Shown: positions 40,601-48,805, counted from the first letter of the stretch. The stretch: DNA of 64,000 nt from Apostichopus japonicus (GCF_037975245.1 NC_092576.1:43593611-43657610); one strand, 5' to 3'. The notes: generated from the letters alone by a model not told the origin. A program made the numbers and translations.

Positions 40601-42032
40601 CAATACAGTGCCTAACTGCCAAGGTCAAATGGCATAGGATATCATAATAGGATGCTATATGTTGTCTGTATACGGTTAAAGAACAGGATTCAGTTACAAG
40701 AAATAATTATATTATGGATTAAAATTAATATTTAGTTTTGCACTGTGCAGATGACGTCATCACCATTTTAATCTTAAAGGAGCATTGTAGACACTTAGCA
40801 TGTGACAAACATGTGAAATCTTGACACTGAGCATGTGACAAGCATGTGAATATCTTGGTATATCATGTGTGTTTCATTCACATATATTTCTACTGTTACT
40901 GTGGCTGTTATATTTCACAACGCCAAGCAAAATTGCGCAATGACATATTAATAGGGATGTTGATGGGAATAACTAATAATAGTCAAATCTATTATTGCTA
41001 CAAAAGGGATTTTCCCGATCACTGAATCAACCGTTGCAGCAAGTGCAAACCTCAAGTTAGTCAACAAAACTTAACGTTGATTTATTCTTCCCACCGAGTT
41101 CATCAAGAGTCCCTGGATGGTATTGATACTGGTTAAATGAAAGGACTTGACCACAACAAAACACAAAAAAATAGATTGCGTTTGGTTTCCTGTGCGGATC
41201 AGTATATACAATGCCTTTTGTACGGTATAAGTAGATACAAAAGGTGCGGAAAAGAATTATATTTAGCATATTTCTTGTCACGTTTACATTTGCATAAAGC
41301 GGTGAGAATTGTAATTCTGTCTTGCAACCTAAAGGCAGCCTCTTACCATATTCATTTAACTGATAAATGCCAAAATGCCCAACAAATTATGTGTAGTTTT
41401 TCCATACCATTAATTAATGAAATACGGTATTTTAATGAATTAAATTTTTTTTTTTAAATACCTATATAACACCAGTACCATTATAACAAATTAAGTAAAC
41501 TGTTATCTTTTAAGACAATGGCGATCTTATGCTATCATTGTCAGAGTTTATTTGTTCATTTCTTGAAATTAATTACGAAATATAATTATTTTACAATACC
41601 TATATATGATTCCATTACGTTTGTACGAAATATCGAACGGCTATATTTAATACAATAAATATCTCGGTATGTTTATCAAAAGGTATCACATTTTCTCTGC
41701 AATGTTAAGAGTTATTATTATTTTTTGGGGGGAAATACAAATATAACTCACCTTTTAAAGGCATAATTGGATTCTCTTAGTTCTTCAATCCTCGTGGGTT
41801 TTCTGTCGAGCGGACACATTTTAATGGCCTTTACCGTCTGCGTGATACACAGGTCACAGAATGTGTGTCCACACTTCGTATCCAAGGGATCTAAAATTGG
41901 CGCCAAACAAATGTGGCAGTTCATGTCGTCATCAACATTATCCTTATATTTATATTCATGGTTCTCCGTGTTGGAATGTTCCCTGCCGCATTTCTCGCAT
42001 GCGCTTTCTACGTACTGCATGGCACTCGCCAT
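16523..42032 (-). CDS. LNX: LNX-type E3 ubiquitin ligase (RING, zinc fingers, four PDZ), 12 exons, complete
   Basis: Twelve exons on the minus strand join in phase through GT-AG borders to 593 codons plus stop. Order in the protein: zinc-binding segment (C12, C15, H19, H25), RING (C39 to D76), two TRAF-type zinc fingers (about 103-151), PDZ1 (about 160-250), PDZ2 (about 264-345), PDZ3 (about 383-470), PDZ4 (about 500-590). The PDZ3-PDZ4 linker HPSWLKWLALP and the C-terminus SWPGTLV resemble human LNX1 (WSPSWVMWLELP, SWPGTFL). LNX proteins are cytosolic RING E3 ligases that bind and ubiquitinate Numb and other PDZ partners; that role here is by homology. Human LNX1 is 728 residues; the main difference is the absence of the long linker with the NPAY motif between the zinc fingers and PDZ1. 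The start ATG has a G at -3 and at +4. Several introns are swollen by transposable elements. Confidence 0.93.
16860..17050 (-). repeat. CCCAGTTGGGACAA-type MITE, partial
   Basis: Starts (minus) with CACCCAGTTGGGACAAG near 17046 and shares TATACTGTAGTGTCATGTCC and GTTTCTATCAGAT with the copies at 19773, 20018 and 23165. The other end is lost. It lies in LNX intron 11. Confidence 0.75.
17344..17502 (-). CDS. LNX: LNX exon 11: first part of PDZ4
   Basis: Acceptor tatcttttatag|G completes a Pro codon and the donor CTCAA|GTTAGT leaves phase 2. The peptide has the carboxylate loop SLGFIITGG and PIFIQTVMPGGVAY (LNX1 SLGFCIVGG and PFFIKSIVEGTPAY). The donor GTTAGT is suboptimal. Confidence 0.92.
17987..18183 (-). 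CDS. LNX: LNX exon 10: second half of PDZ3 and PDZ3-PDZ4 linker
   Basis: The acceptor follows a T-rich tract (attgaag|GTT) and the donor is CCACC|GTAAGT; 65 codons plus 2 nt. It reads VGDIILAVDGKKLSDL and the PDZ helix, then an acidic linker ending SYHPSWLKWLALP. The W-x2-W-x-LP linker is an LNX signature. Confidence 0.94.
18600..18650 (+). repeat. G-rich tract, potential quadruplex
   Basis: GGGGAGGGGGGAGG, GGG, GGGG and GGGGGGGG occur within 50 bp in LNX intron 9. Confidence 0.6.
19773..19971 (+). mobile_element. CCCAGTTGGGACAAT-type MITE, copy 2
   Basis: About 200 bp ending AAATTGTCCCAACTGGCT, with the degenerate partner CACCCAATTTTTGTCTATAC at the left. Inside are CTGTAGTGTCAT, GGTTAGGAACTG and GAGTGCTTTGAAGC. 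It shares all parts with the copy at 20018-20222, 46 bp away. Confidence 0.8.
20018..20222 (+). mobile_element. CCCAGTTGGGACAAT-type MITE, copy 3 (best)
   Basis: Ends CACCCAGTTGGGACAATAT and AAATTGTCCCAACTGGCTG are clear inverted repeats about 205 bp apart. Inner motifs GCACTCGTATTGTCACTACG and CATTACCAGTGCTTTGAAGC also form a weaker inner dyad. No coding capacity. It may move on a cut-and-paste transposase supplied elsewhere. Confidence 0.82.
21570..22075. mobile_element. palindromic AT-rich insert with 21-bp tandem repeats
   Basis: The left arm (21571-21650: TATGGCAAGCCATGTGGGAC, then AAACACTGCATAATATATCC, CGCGTATTAATTCGAATATA) is matched in reverse complement at about 21990-22070. Between the arms, at 21820-22020, ATTCGAATTAATACGTGTAT-type units repeat about eight times. 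It looks like a MITE nested in the hAT element. Confidence 0.85.
22240..22711 (+). pseudogene. hAT transposase C-terminal fragment
   Basis: Two frames join near 22430 through a frameshift. The second has the hAT dimerisation signature: YPNFSQLAKILRVIPTNTAD, then PERLFSQMKLIKTKVRNRM and LDAILRVVIEGP. No complete DDE core is seen. The style is that of ZNF862/C17orf113-like hAT proteins. Confidence 0.85.
23165..23335 (+). repeat. CCCAGTTGGGACAAT-type MITE, copy 4, degenerate
   Basis: Starts GCCAATTTGGGCAATTTTCC and ends AATTGTCCCAATTGGGTG, with GTGCTCTGAAGC and ACATGACAGTACAGTATAGG inside. It begins about 35 bp after the hAT element. Confidence 0.7.
23904..24026 (-). CDS. LNX: LNX exon 9: first half of PDZ3
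   Basis: Acceptor ttttgtcttaacag|TGT and donor CTCAAT|GTAAGT; 41 codons, phase 0-0. It holds the PDZ3 carboxylate loop (KLGMSLAGG; LNX1 SLGMTVAGG) and the strand IPIYVSKIGPDGCV (LNX1 LPIYVISVEPGGVI). Confidence 0.93.
24895..25168. repeat. 43-bp minisatellite containing copies of the exon 8 5' splice site
   Basis: Units of 43 bp (one of 50) begin at about 24945, 24995, 25038, 25081 and 25124, with a degenerate first one at about 24900. On the minus strand each contains CTGTAGTCATACAAAAGGTA or a variant, the same sequence as the end of LNX exon 8 with its donor. The real exon border (25139) is in the last unit. Confidence 0.9.
25139..25306 (-). CDS. LNX: LNX exon 8: end of PDZ2, linker and start of PDZ3
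   Basis: Acceptor gtctttgacag|CAA and donor AAAAAG|GTAGGA; 56 codons, phase 0-0. It starts QNNRQINLLIARE (last strand of PDZ2; LNX1 ERRVHLVVSRQ), continues through a linker with a basic PRARAEK stretch and ends EKTVVIKK, the first strand of PDZ3 (LNX1 EKVVNIQK). It contains no Met codon. Its last bases and its donor are the template of the minisatellite that follows in intron 8. Confidence 0.92.
25572..25612 (-). repeat. (CCCCA)n pentanucleotide repeat
   Basis: About seven CCCCA units on plus (GGGGT on minus, the transcribed sense of LNX) in intron 7. Potential quadruplex. Confidence 0.9.
25791..25907 (-). CDS. LNX: LNX exon 7: central part of PDZ2
   Basis: Acceptor gatttttcatcag|ACT and donor TTTAAG|GTAATC; 39 codons, phase 0-0. 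The peptide includes RLKAHDRIVEVNGRRV, the typical PDZ stretch (LNX1: QLEENDRVLAINGHDL), and the following helix ending SELFK. Confidence 0.93.
26898..26928 (-). CDS. LNX: LNX exon 6: 31-nt microexon in PDZ2
   Basis: Acceptor tttttcggtag|A and donor AATGTG|GTAAGA bound 31 nt. The first base completes a Lys codon, then KQPGVFIVNV follows, matching EPGVFIFNV in PDZ2 of LNX1. Phase 2 to 0 fits both neighbours. Confidence 0.9.
27085..27420 (+). repeat. Penelope-like terminal repeat family, copy 1
   Basis: From TTTATCTCCTACCTCTCCTC to GCTAACAGTTTTATTTTA. It contains CTGAAAAAGATCCTGCTAGG followed by ATCGAAACGTC. The same block occurs at 48575-48805 and its 3' end is inverted at 48146-48212. It lies in LNX intron 5. 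Confidence 0.7.
27855..28051 (-). CDS. LNX: LNX exon 5: end of PDZ1 and start of PDZ2
   Basis: Acceptor tcgttcacag|GTT and donor GGCAAAAA|GTAAGC; 65 codons plus 2 nt. It begins VNDMDIQDV, which completes the GDIILKVNG-type strand of PDZ1, and ends with the PDZ2 carboxylate loop VPLGISISG. There is only a short linker between PDZ1 and PDZ2. Confidence 0.93.
28879..28962 (-). CDS. LNX: LNX exon 4: middle of PDZ1
   Basis: An 84-nt, phase 0-0 exon with acceptor tgtcgtttag|ATC and donor CTGAAG|GTAAGG. It has 28 codons and ends RLKAGDIILK, matching RLLPGDIILK of LNX1 PDZ1. It is too short to show as a long open frame and was found from the splice sites and the conserved GDIIL motif. Confidence 0.92.
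29225..29455 (-). mobile_element. tRNA-related SINE, second family, copy 1
   Basis: CTCCTGCAAGCAGGAACTTG to ACCACGGAGCTAACAC is about 90% like 35243-35455. On minus it has a tRNA-like B box (GGTTCGAGTCACTCC) and A-box-like head. It lies in LNX intron 3. Confidence 0.75.
29965..30050. repeat. short tandem duplication
   Basis: ACTTTAACGGAACCACCCAA plus ATTGTTCACACATT occurs twice in a row about 34 bp apart. Confidence 0.85.
30240..30590. repeat. minisatellite with ATGGATAGGATACATCTA units, interrupted
   Basis: Seven to eight degenerate units of 36-62 bp (GATGATCGTATGGATAGGAT, ACATCTACAACCCACAATG). One more unit resumes at 30958-31005, so the element at 30590-30957 was inserted into the array. 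LNX intron 3. Confidence 0.8.
30590..30957. mobile_element. probable hAT-like MITE
   Basis: The right end reads CCCCGGTTCCTACGCCCATG after a G-rich stretch; the left end CATGGAGGGGGTGTCCCC is a poor partner. A GCATTT-CC-GG-AGATGCAATTTGG segment is duplicated inside. It interrupts a minisatellite. The target duplication is unclear. Confidence 0.5.
31413..31510 (-). CDS. LNX: LNX exon 3: first part of PDZ1
   Basis: Acceptor ttaccttacag|CT and donor CCATTG|GTGAGC enclose 98 nt in phase 1 to 0. The peptide starts SIKNGAK and ends in GISVVGGNETPL; the carboxylate-binding loop is LIGI. It lines up with the start of LNX1 PDZ1 (SIKINR, then SIRLVGGSETPL), including the position of the exon end. Confidence 0.92.
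32768..32958 (-). CDS. LNX: LNX exon 2: two TRAF-type zinc fingers
   Basis: The acceptor ttaattatttag|G completes an Arg codon split with exon 1, giving the same spacing from the RING to the next Cys pair as in human LNX1. Two fingers are visible: C103-x2-C106-x11-H118-x4-C123 and C130-x4-C135-x11-H147-x3-C151. The donor AATG|GTATTT is weak, but it is the GT that gives the phase 1 needed by exon 3. The open frame continues to 32718, so a different donor, or a missed phase 1-1 exon downstream, remains possible. Confidence 0.85.
33037..33199. repeat. DIRS left terminal inverted repeat
   Basis: Matches 39560-39697 in reverse complement from CTTACCTGTCTCCCCACAAC to ACCAACCTTCCTTCTCAT. The outer 45 bases differ between ends, as in other DIRS elements. 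Confidence 0.95.
33825..33922. repeat. DIRS internal complementary region
   Basis: 33825-33878 is complementary to the left terminus and 33878-33922 to the right terminus. In DIRS models this region templates end joining during circle formation. It overlaps the 3' end of the recombinase frame (encoding CIGCGETGKRGTK). Confidence 0.95.
33880..34905 (-). pseudogene. DIRS tyrosine recombinase, frameshifted
   Basis: Three minus-strand frames follow each other (34905-34519/34858-34500, 34433-34300, 34323-33880) with breaks near 34510 and 34290. The last has the catalytic H-x2-R in TRAHDIRGKAAS, Trp in AAAWRTPTTF and the nucleophile Tyr in ACYLSD. The N-terminal core-binding part includes EWCQNRQALPAETSLAQVV and VSTIKNYRLAI. 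The enzyme integrates circular DIRS DNA. Frameshifts make this copy inactive unless they are assembly errors. Confidence 0.85.
34930..35110 (-). mobile_element. tRNA-derived SINE fragment inside the DIRS element
   Basis: On minus the head reads GTGGTCAAATGGTGAAGGCA and the body CTTTGGCAAGGCATTTTATC with CATTCAGGTGTACAAAGGGG, the same family as 10975-11345. It probably inserted after the DIRS element or replaced part of it. Confidence 0.75.
35243..35455 (-). mobile_element. tRNA-related SINE, second family, copy 2
   Basis: TCCTGCAAGCAGGAACTTGT to CCACTGAGCTACAG; close to 29225-29455. Confidence 0.75.
36235..36321. promoter_or_regulatory. three NFI-type palindromes, 35-37 bp apart
   Basis: CTGGCAGTTTGCCAA (36235-36249), CTGGCACTTTGCCAA (36272-36286) and TTGGCAGTTTGCCAA (36307-36321) fit the nuclear factor I half-site pair TTGGC-n5-GCCAA; the third is perfect. 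Function is inference. Confidence 0.5.
36549..38821 (-). other. GC-rich region with gag-like reading frames of the DIRS element
   Basis: Minus-strand frames at 38444-38821, 37124-37309, 36840-37127 and 36549-36812 are rich in Arg, Pro, Gly and Ser, as expected of a DIRS gag-like protein, but none has a decisive motif. Tandem duplications of about 120 bp (36980-37350, units led by GGGGGCCCAGCAGT) and of 94 bp (37407-37500 and 37501-37594) lie within. Confidence 0.45.
39560..39697. repeat. DIRS right terminal inverted repeat
   Basis: Complement of the left repeat; the outermost bases GAGGAACGAAGTAAAT are complementary to the second half of the internal region. Confidence 0.95.
40065..40575. 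repeat. tandem repeat of about 195 bp, 2.5 copies
   Basis: Units start at about 40070 (GACTGTATAGGTACAGAGTT), 40279 and 40480. Shared blocks are CCATTTTATTTGTCAGGT-ATCCT and AAAGTGGCTGAACTT. The first two copies are open in one plus frame, but the protein resembles nothing I know and lies in LNX intron 1, so I treat it as a repeat. Confidence 0.85.
41752..42032 (-). CDS. LNX: LNX exon 1: start codon, N-terminal zinc segment and RING finger
   Basis: ATG lies at 42030-42032 in a good context (GAAATGG). The exon reads 93 codons plus 2 nt and ends at AG|GTGAGTT. Residues C39, C42, C54, H56, C59, C62, C73 and D76 form a RING in which Asp replaces the last Cys; an Asp at this place is also seen in LNX1. 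Upstream C12-x2-C15, H19 and H25 match the extra zinc-binding motif that precedes the LNX RING. The RING recruits the E2 enzyme (family knowledge). A 5' untranslated exon further upstream cannot be excluded. Confidence 0.95.
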
Positions 42033-44130
42033 TTCTGGGAAGTTTCTGCCACTAATTCACACAGTGTTTCTCTCTCAGATCAGACAGGTCCCTCGCTTAA
42101 ATTAACCAACGGCAATCTAACGAGGTTCATTGTGAGAGTTCATGAATATTCAAACAATTAAGCGGGGAAAGCATTTTGTTAAGCTTACTGTCAACACAAT
42201 ACCAACTTTCACTCAGTGTGGTAGTCCTTAGAAATGTTGGCTGACTTCACGAATTCTGAGGAATTAAATGGAAAAGAAAAGAAGTTATAGTATAGATAAG
42301 CAGGGCGTATTTTTGGTCTGCATTCATTTAACTTCACCTGTCTCCACACGCTTGTGCACTATGATATCCCAAGAAAGTCGTGTTCTATGCTGTCTAACAA
42401 GGTTTGGTAGCAGACACATGTACTGTACAGTGAATCTGGATAATGTCTGCAACTTGTTGCTTGTACTCACATGAACATAACCAAAACGCAAAACAAGGTC
42501 AAATCAAGAAGCGCAAATTGGTAAGGAAAGGATAAATGGAAATAATATGAATCGCCAGCCCAAGAAACTCTCCATTATTCTGTGTTGGAGGAGGAGGTGG
42601 AAGAGGTGGGGGTGGGAGGGGGCGGGGTTGGGGTGGTGGTAGGCGCGATTCTATTTTCTCTCATTCCCAGTACTAATTATAATGATTGAATGAATGCCAC
42701 ATGGGAGAGGATAAGGGATGGGATTAGGGAGGGGATACGACATCGGATTAATATGTTAGCTGATGTTCGATGAAGGAAGAGATTATGTTGCTCCGTTAAA
42801 TTTGGTTTCGAATTTCAATCCCTAATGACTAGTGCTTTTTAATACTATGCAATCCCTCTGGAGCGATTTATTGATATAAACAGCAATAAGAACAATAGCA
42901 AAGAAAGGGAAATTGTGAGGAAAAAAAAGGTCTTCAAAATCATGTTTGTGGCTGTTTTTCTTTGTCTGTATTGGGGAATTTGTTTATATTTCCCCCTTGG
43001 CTGGTCAGTAACCCTTCCATTTGACACTTTACCCTAGAATGACTCCAACTATTCAAACTTCATGTGGTTTGTTAGTCAGTGGATGGTATAAAATAACAAA
43101 CCCAACGAGGTATGCCAAAAAAAAAACCCCGGCATCCTGTTCTATTTTAATGGATTGGTTTAAATGTTACCAATCTGGAAAACCCCAAACTTTGTAACCA
43201 GTTTTGAGGTGAATAAAAGTTTACCAACAGTATTACAGCATATACTCCGTGGCTCTGGTGTATACCTTTGTTAATTGAAATATTTTGGCACACTGACTTG
43301 GAAGAAAAAAACTCAATTGCCTGATTGCTAGAACTGCATAATAGATCACGTGAAAAATCTGATATTGTAGATAATGAGTTTTTCATATCTATTGTTCCGT
43401 TGTGAGCGGTATTGGTTTCATTAATTAATGAACAATATCCCATTGAAATTATTGACGCGTGATATTTAGCTGCCTGAACCCACGCAAGCACGCAGAACCT
43501 TCATCGATGCCAAATATACAGTTCTGGGAACTTTCCGGTCAAAGTTTATGCTGTATAGTCCGACAAACTTTATTTTGATTTTTTTTTGTCCGTCAACATG
43601 TTCAAACATCGTAATCTCATCAATCAAAGCGACTGAACTACTTAGTCTAGGAAACAGTCTATTACATAAGTACCTCAAACACGGTAACAATATAGTTCAA
43701 AAGTAAAACATTACACGTTTAAAGTAACACAAAAATAATATTTTTAGGACGTACTAAATATTAATTTAATACATTATGATCGGCGTCATTCTGCAGATCG
43801 ATTTCATAAATCGTTAAAATTGTGTATTTTCTTACCCCAATAATTGGTTGGATGGACAGGGCTTATCAAGTGTCACAAAACAGTTGTGCAACATTTTATA
43901 TAAGTGTCCGTATACTGCTATAGGCTACGTCCAACGACTGTTCGGTATACCAGCCACATGTATGAATTCATACTTCACATACAATTTGATAAAGCGCTTA
44001 GTTTAATATTTAGATTTAACAACGAAGATACCCGCATGTGTATTGCATGACTGGTAAAGAAAAAAAAAATATGTTGTACATGTGAGATACGCCACACTAA
44101 CCTATATATGGACATAACGTCCATAGAAAC
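42033..44130. other. upstream flank of LNX, no second gene seen
   Basis: Just upstream of the LNX ATG (minus) lies the probable 5' UTR and a CATGAATATTCA copy of the palindrome found in the 3' region (42139-42150). GC-rich patches at 42590-42645. No clear TATA box. No exon supported. Confidence 0.4.
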
Positions 44131-44135
44131 ACTAT

Positions 44136-44605
44136 ATATACAGTATAAGCACCTACGCAACACAGGATATACAGTATAACCAACTACACAACAATAGATA
44201 TACAGTAAAACCAATTACACAACAATAGATAGGCTATACAGTATAACCAACACTAGATAAACAGTATCACCAACTACACAACACTAGATATAATGTATAA
44301 ATAAGCAACTATACACAACACTAGATATACATCATAACCAACTACACAACACGAGATATACGATATAACCAACTACACAACACTAGATATACAGTATAAG
44401 CAACTACGCAACACTATATATACAGTATAACCAACTACGCAACACTATACAGTATAACCAACTATACGCAACACTAGATATACAGTATAACCAACTACAC
44501 AACACGAGATATACAGTATAACCGACTACGCAACACGAGATATACTGCATAACTAACTACGCAACACTAGATCTATGCAGTATAACCAACTCCGCAATAG
44601 AACAC
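44136..44605. repeat. 31-bp minisatellite, about 15 copies
   Basis: Units CAGTATAACCAACTACACAA plus CACTAGATATA, lengths 23-37 bp, with variants carrying CGCAACACGAG. No coding signal. Confidence 0.95.
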
Positions 44606-46148
44606 TTTAGCCGTTACCGTATGGTTATGTGTTGTGTTTTTTGTTTGTTTTATTTCAAACGTGTAATACAGCCCATCACAAGCACTGAACAAGTCTGCTA
44701 ACGCTGACGATTGTCATTTCATTACACGCGCTAAGTAATAGGTCAAACTAAGAAATGACATCATGACATAAGCTACTGTAATATCAATAAATAGTCTTAT
44801 AGCCAATATCTGTGCCCACGACTATCCCATTACATATGCATATTAAATGGCTAGTGGCATGATATGTACCTAGTCTTATAAAGGACAATCAGATGCTGTT
44901 TTCACTGTATCAAATCGTTTTCTAAAATGAATGATTGTGTTATGATATGGAATATCTATATATTGTATACGGAGTGTATGACTTGTTGCTAACTATCTCT
45001 ATATTCGGTTATGGATCTAACCAACAACGTAAAAACTTTGCGGTCTATATGAAGCACCAAGTTTATTATAAACTTCATGCATTGAATTGATGTGAATAAT
45101 GCCCATGCAATTGTTCGCCATAACACTCACAGGGTTGTTAAACAAAAAGCTTTATATACTGCTCACTGCAAGCCTATTTGTTGATATGACGGTCGGCGCC
45201 TCTGTTCTTGGCTATACCAGTTATTTCTAAGATACAGTTTTAGTACTTCAATAAGGACTCAAAAATATATTTGAAGAGCAGGAACATATATTGACATCCT
45301 TTTTTTTCGACGCTTTCAAAAAAAACCTTTTTTATTCCTTTAACCATTTTTCGCTGATTAAAAGGGGAGTCACATGCCTTCGAGCTTTGTCAAGCTCAGC
45401 TTCTTTAGTTGAAAAAAAAAATAATATTAACTTAAATATTAATAAGCCAAAGCACAGAGTCCTAAAGGATCGAGGCAAAATGACCAATATAAATAGAAAA
45501 TGCGGTACGAGGGTGCTATGAATCATAATCGCGGGGCTGACACACACCAAGTTAGCCACTCTCCCTGGAAGCAAGCAAACCAATTGTAACACCACCACTC
45601 CTTCACTCCCCCACCCCCTCCCCGTATTACTTAACTCTGACAAAGAGAAATTACGTCACCTACTTTTTCCTTCTAGAAATATGATGCATGTCTTCTTGTT
45701 CACTTTAAAAGGTGTTCATGTCCCATTCGTAGCCGATCTGACCCGGGGTCGATCAGGGGTTAAACTGCTTTTGATATGATTGCTTTTCATTACATCGTAG
45801 CCGATCGGTACATTCCACTATTTAGACAGGGGTGTCTGTATTTGCGTAGAACCTAAACGAGTCGTTTATCGTTCTCAAATTATTTTGAGGAGGAAACATC
45901 ACACACTTTTCTTAGTGATTTTATTGATTGAATTAATATTATTGAAATTATTATTAATCCCTTAACCTAATCCGACTTATAATCATGGTTGAATGCGACG
46001 CAAGCAACCGATTATCGAATGGTATAGTCCAAGTATATCCTGTTTACCTGTATCTACTTAGTTTTATGCTGCCAACTTTTGTATTAGTGCATAAAACTAC
46101 ATAGACATATTCTTAACGATTCTGTAGATACTGTGAGCAGCTTGTTCA

Positions 46149-46918
46149 CAAGGGCGGCGGAACCGGGGGGGGGGCACAGGGGGCACGTGCCCCCACTTTT
46201 CCTCAGATTAAAAATGTGCCCTTTTTCTACATAAAAATTTCTAAATTAAAAAAAGAGTTTACAAAGCGAAACCCACGTCGAATGAAATATTTCGGGAAGT
46301 TTTAAATGTTTACTACCACAGGCGTAGGAGCCCAATTTGATTTGGGGGGCTGTAACGACTTGCCCGAAAAATATTACCAAAATTTTTCGCACGCTTTGCG
46401 CGCGTTCAACATGTTAATGTGCATATCATATAGGCATGCGTTGGTTATTACATCGCATGCCAATAACATACAATCATTTGTCGTGTTATAACCCTTCCAA
46501 ATTGGTTTTAATTATTGGCAAAGTCGTTACAATAATAATGATCATAATAATATCAGTTTAACCATTGAAAAACACATAGAAAATTACTTTTCTTTCAGTA
46601 TTTTGACATATTTCATTTGCTTTCATGCATGTATCGATCGCGTGTGCAGGGACTTGGACTTTATAATGATTTCACCTCATTTTGTCGTTTTCCTTGTTTC
46701 CCAATTTGCACATTAAGTACTGCAGTGCTAGTATGCATTGTTTCCTTGGGAGGGGGGGGGGGGTGGCGTTGATGGAGTGATGTGTATACGCAAATAAGAT
46801 AATACAATAACAGTTATGAAGGGTACTAAATATCAGGCTGCATCAGTCCAATCGAATTTCTGCAAAGTGCCCTTCGACGTTGGTGCCCCCCAGATTAAAA
46901 GTGCTTCCGCCGCCCTTG
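46149..46918. mobile_element. hAT-type element, 770 bp, perfect target duplication
   Basis: Ends CAAGGGCGGCGGAA and TTCCGCCGCCCTTG are inverted repeats, flanked by identical CTTGTTCA at 46141-46148 and 46919-46926. The interior has GCACAGGGGGCACGTGCCCC near the left end, a CAGGCGTAGGAGCC motif that may mark a nested second element, and no transposase. The perfect duplication suggests recent insertion. Confidence 0.95.
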
Positions 46919-47258
46919 CTTGTTCACCAACCTTACTCCCTTTTTACTCTTATAAACCGCTTTAGATATAATTGTTTTGTTGTTATTTTTTTTTAAAACC
47001 ATTTCACATCCAGCTGACTGTTACATTCGTAGAAAGCACGAGGAAGGTCCCTTCATCACACTGACCACGTGCATTGTCTACACAAAAAAAGTAGACAAAA
47101 CGTGGACCAAACATAAAATAAGCTTAGACCACAATACAAATCGACTCTCGTATATATACAATCAAGCACCATGCAGGAAGTCCCAAATGACTTACTCGCG
47201 GGCTGTCAATCGCATTACATACAATGTATATGTGGTTAAGTGTAAACAGTATATATAG

Positions 47259-47461
47259 GTCGTTTCTCGGCCTTTTGCTTAAGTTCAAGTGTAGTGCCTA
47301 ATCTCATGTGTAGTATCTGTTCCCTTTTGATGGGAATGGTGATGCACACCCGACGATGGTCACACAGTCACAGTCCCGATGCAATGGGACTGGGATTGAG
47401 AGCGGATCAGTCGTTCGGTAGTTTGGTTTTCGTGCCCAGGTTCTTTCCTGGGCGACTTTTT
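47259..47461 (+). ncRNA. U2-like small RNA locus (U2 5' domain on a different 3' body)
   Basis: The first 37 nt match animal U2 snRNA at about 32 positions (TTTCTCGGCCTTTTGCTTAA, GTTCAAGTGTAGT). After a 19-nt insertion that repeats GTGTAGT, the branch-site pairing segment GTAGTATCTGTTC follows. Then come a TTCCC/GGGAA hairpin, an AGTCCC/GGGACT hairpin, a weak Sm-like GTTTGGTTTTCG and a terminal GCCCAGG/CCTGGGC hairpin, closed by TTTTT (47457-47461). The length of about 203 nt is close to U2. U2 stem I pairing is damaged, so it may be a U2-derived pseudogene or SINE rather than a working snRNA. TATATATA stands directly upstream. Confidence 0.5.
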
Positions 47462-48145
47462 CTTAAAAAGTAGTGTATATTGGTATCACATCATAATTAA
47501 TTGCTACAGTACCATTGACTTACACACTAAACTCGTCACATTCCAAGGCCGATATAGCACAAAATAACAGTTTTAAACTGACATGTCCTACCCACCATAT
47601 GATAGCTAATGGCTTGGGCAATCGTAAAGCATTCAACTTTTGTCACCATGACCGTGTAAAGTTTGAGCTAGAAGAGCTCAAAGTTTATCATGCATAGTGC
47701 TCCCCTTCCAATCTGTCAGCTGTCGCTAAGGAATCTTTTTGTTTCAGCCAAGATTTTGTAAAATACCATTAAATCATCTTTAATCCTAAGGTATTTTTAA
47801 ACCAACAGTAGTTTATTTCTACCTCTATAGCGTCCAATTATAACAAAAGAATGGGGATGACTCAGATATTGCCAAAAAGTCAATAGAATATGTAACTTTA
47901 CGGCTATTTACCGACAATTGTTAACCTCTCAGAAGGACGTGCACAACACGAGTTGTGGCGTGATATATACCTCTAGGCTAATATTCACTTAGTCGAGACC
48001 CTACAGGAAGTATGCCTTAATGCCCAAAACGACATTTACAGTCGAAGAAAGGTAACTTTGGTTAGCTGTTTTATTCCAAGTGGGAACCATAAGGTGCGTT
48101 TTGCCAGTTAAATTCGTAACTGTCAACATATATGTTTAAAAATAA

Positions 48146-48212
48146 AATAAAACTGTTAGCAAACTGCTTATCCACTAGAGAGCCTGTGTAATAGAATGTG
48201 TAAAAGTAAGTC
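48146..48212 (-). repeat. inverted 3' end of the Penelope-like terminal repeat family
   Basis: TAAAACTGTTAGCAAACTGC and TTATCCACTAGAGAGCCTGT are the complement of 27350-27417. Confidence 0.75.
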
Positions 48213-48574
48213 AGGCCAACTTAGTTTTACACAAGATATATGTTTGTCAACATACAGCCAATTACGTAAACAATTTACTATTTTGAAATAAATATGTTAA
48301 GGCTTTCGAGGCTAACAGTAAACCTGTGAAGAAGGCCTTGCTAGGGGGAAGGACGTCACGCCCTCTATTTTCAACATGTTTACCTACACAGGATTTGGCA
48401 GTAGAAACAGGTTGCTCACATTCTTTTTCTTTTCATTTTTTATTTCTCTGTTCTATTTTAAAATAAGTCTGAAAGTTTGAACTAGCTATAACTTGCAAAC
48501 TTGTCGTTATAATGAAATTTGCTGTGGTTTTCATCATTTAAGCAATGTCGGTATGAAACAAAGTCTTGCTTAAA

Positions 48575-48805
48575 ATATGTCCCTCTGCAGTTTATCTCCT
48601 ACCTCTCCTCTTCCCATGTTGGTTTGTTTCTTCTCCCCATTCCTTGCCTACTTATCCTCTTACATCTATATCTTTTGTGTTCACCTTGCTCACTAACCTG
48701 TCTGTATTCTGTGCGTGTAATTGTCCCTTCTGTTACTGTAACTTGTCATGCAGCCTCTGAAGAAGATCCTGCTAGGATGGAAACGTCAGGCCCACTTGCA
48801 CGCTT
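48575..48805 (+). repeat. Penelope-like terminal repeat family, copy 2
   Basis: Same block as 27128-27345, including CTGAAGAAGATCCTGCTAGG and GGAAACGTCAGG (48757-48790), which has the CTGANGA, short stem and GAAA layout of a hammerhead core. Confidence 0.7.

Noticed and set aside
44136-44605. CRISPR-like or satellite coding array
   Set aside because: Plain 31-bp minisatellite with variable unit length and no spacers.
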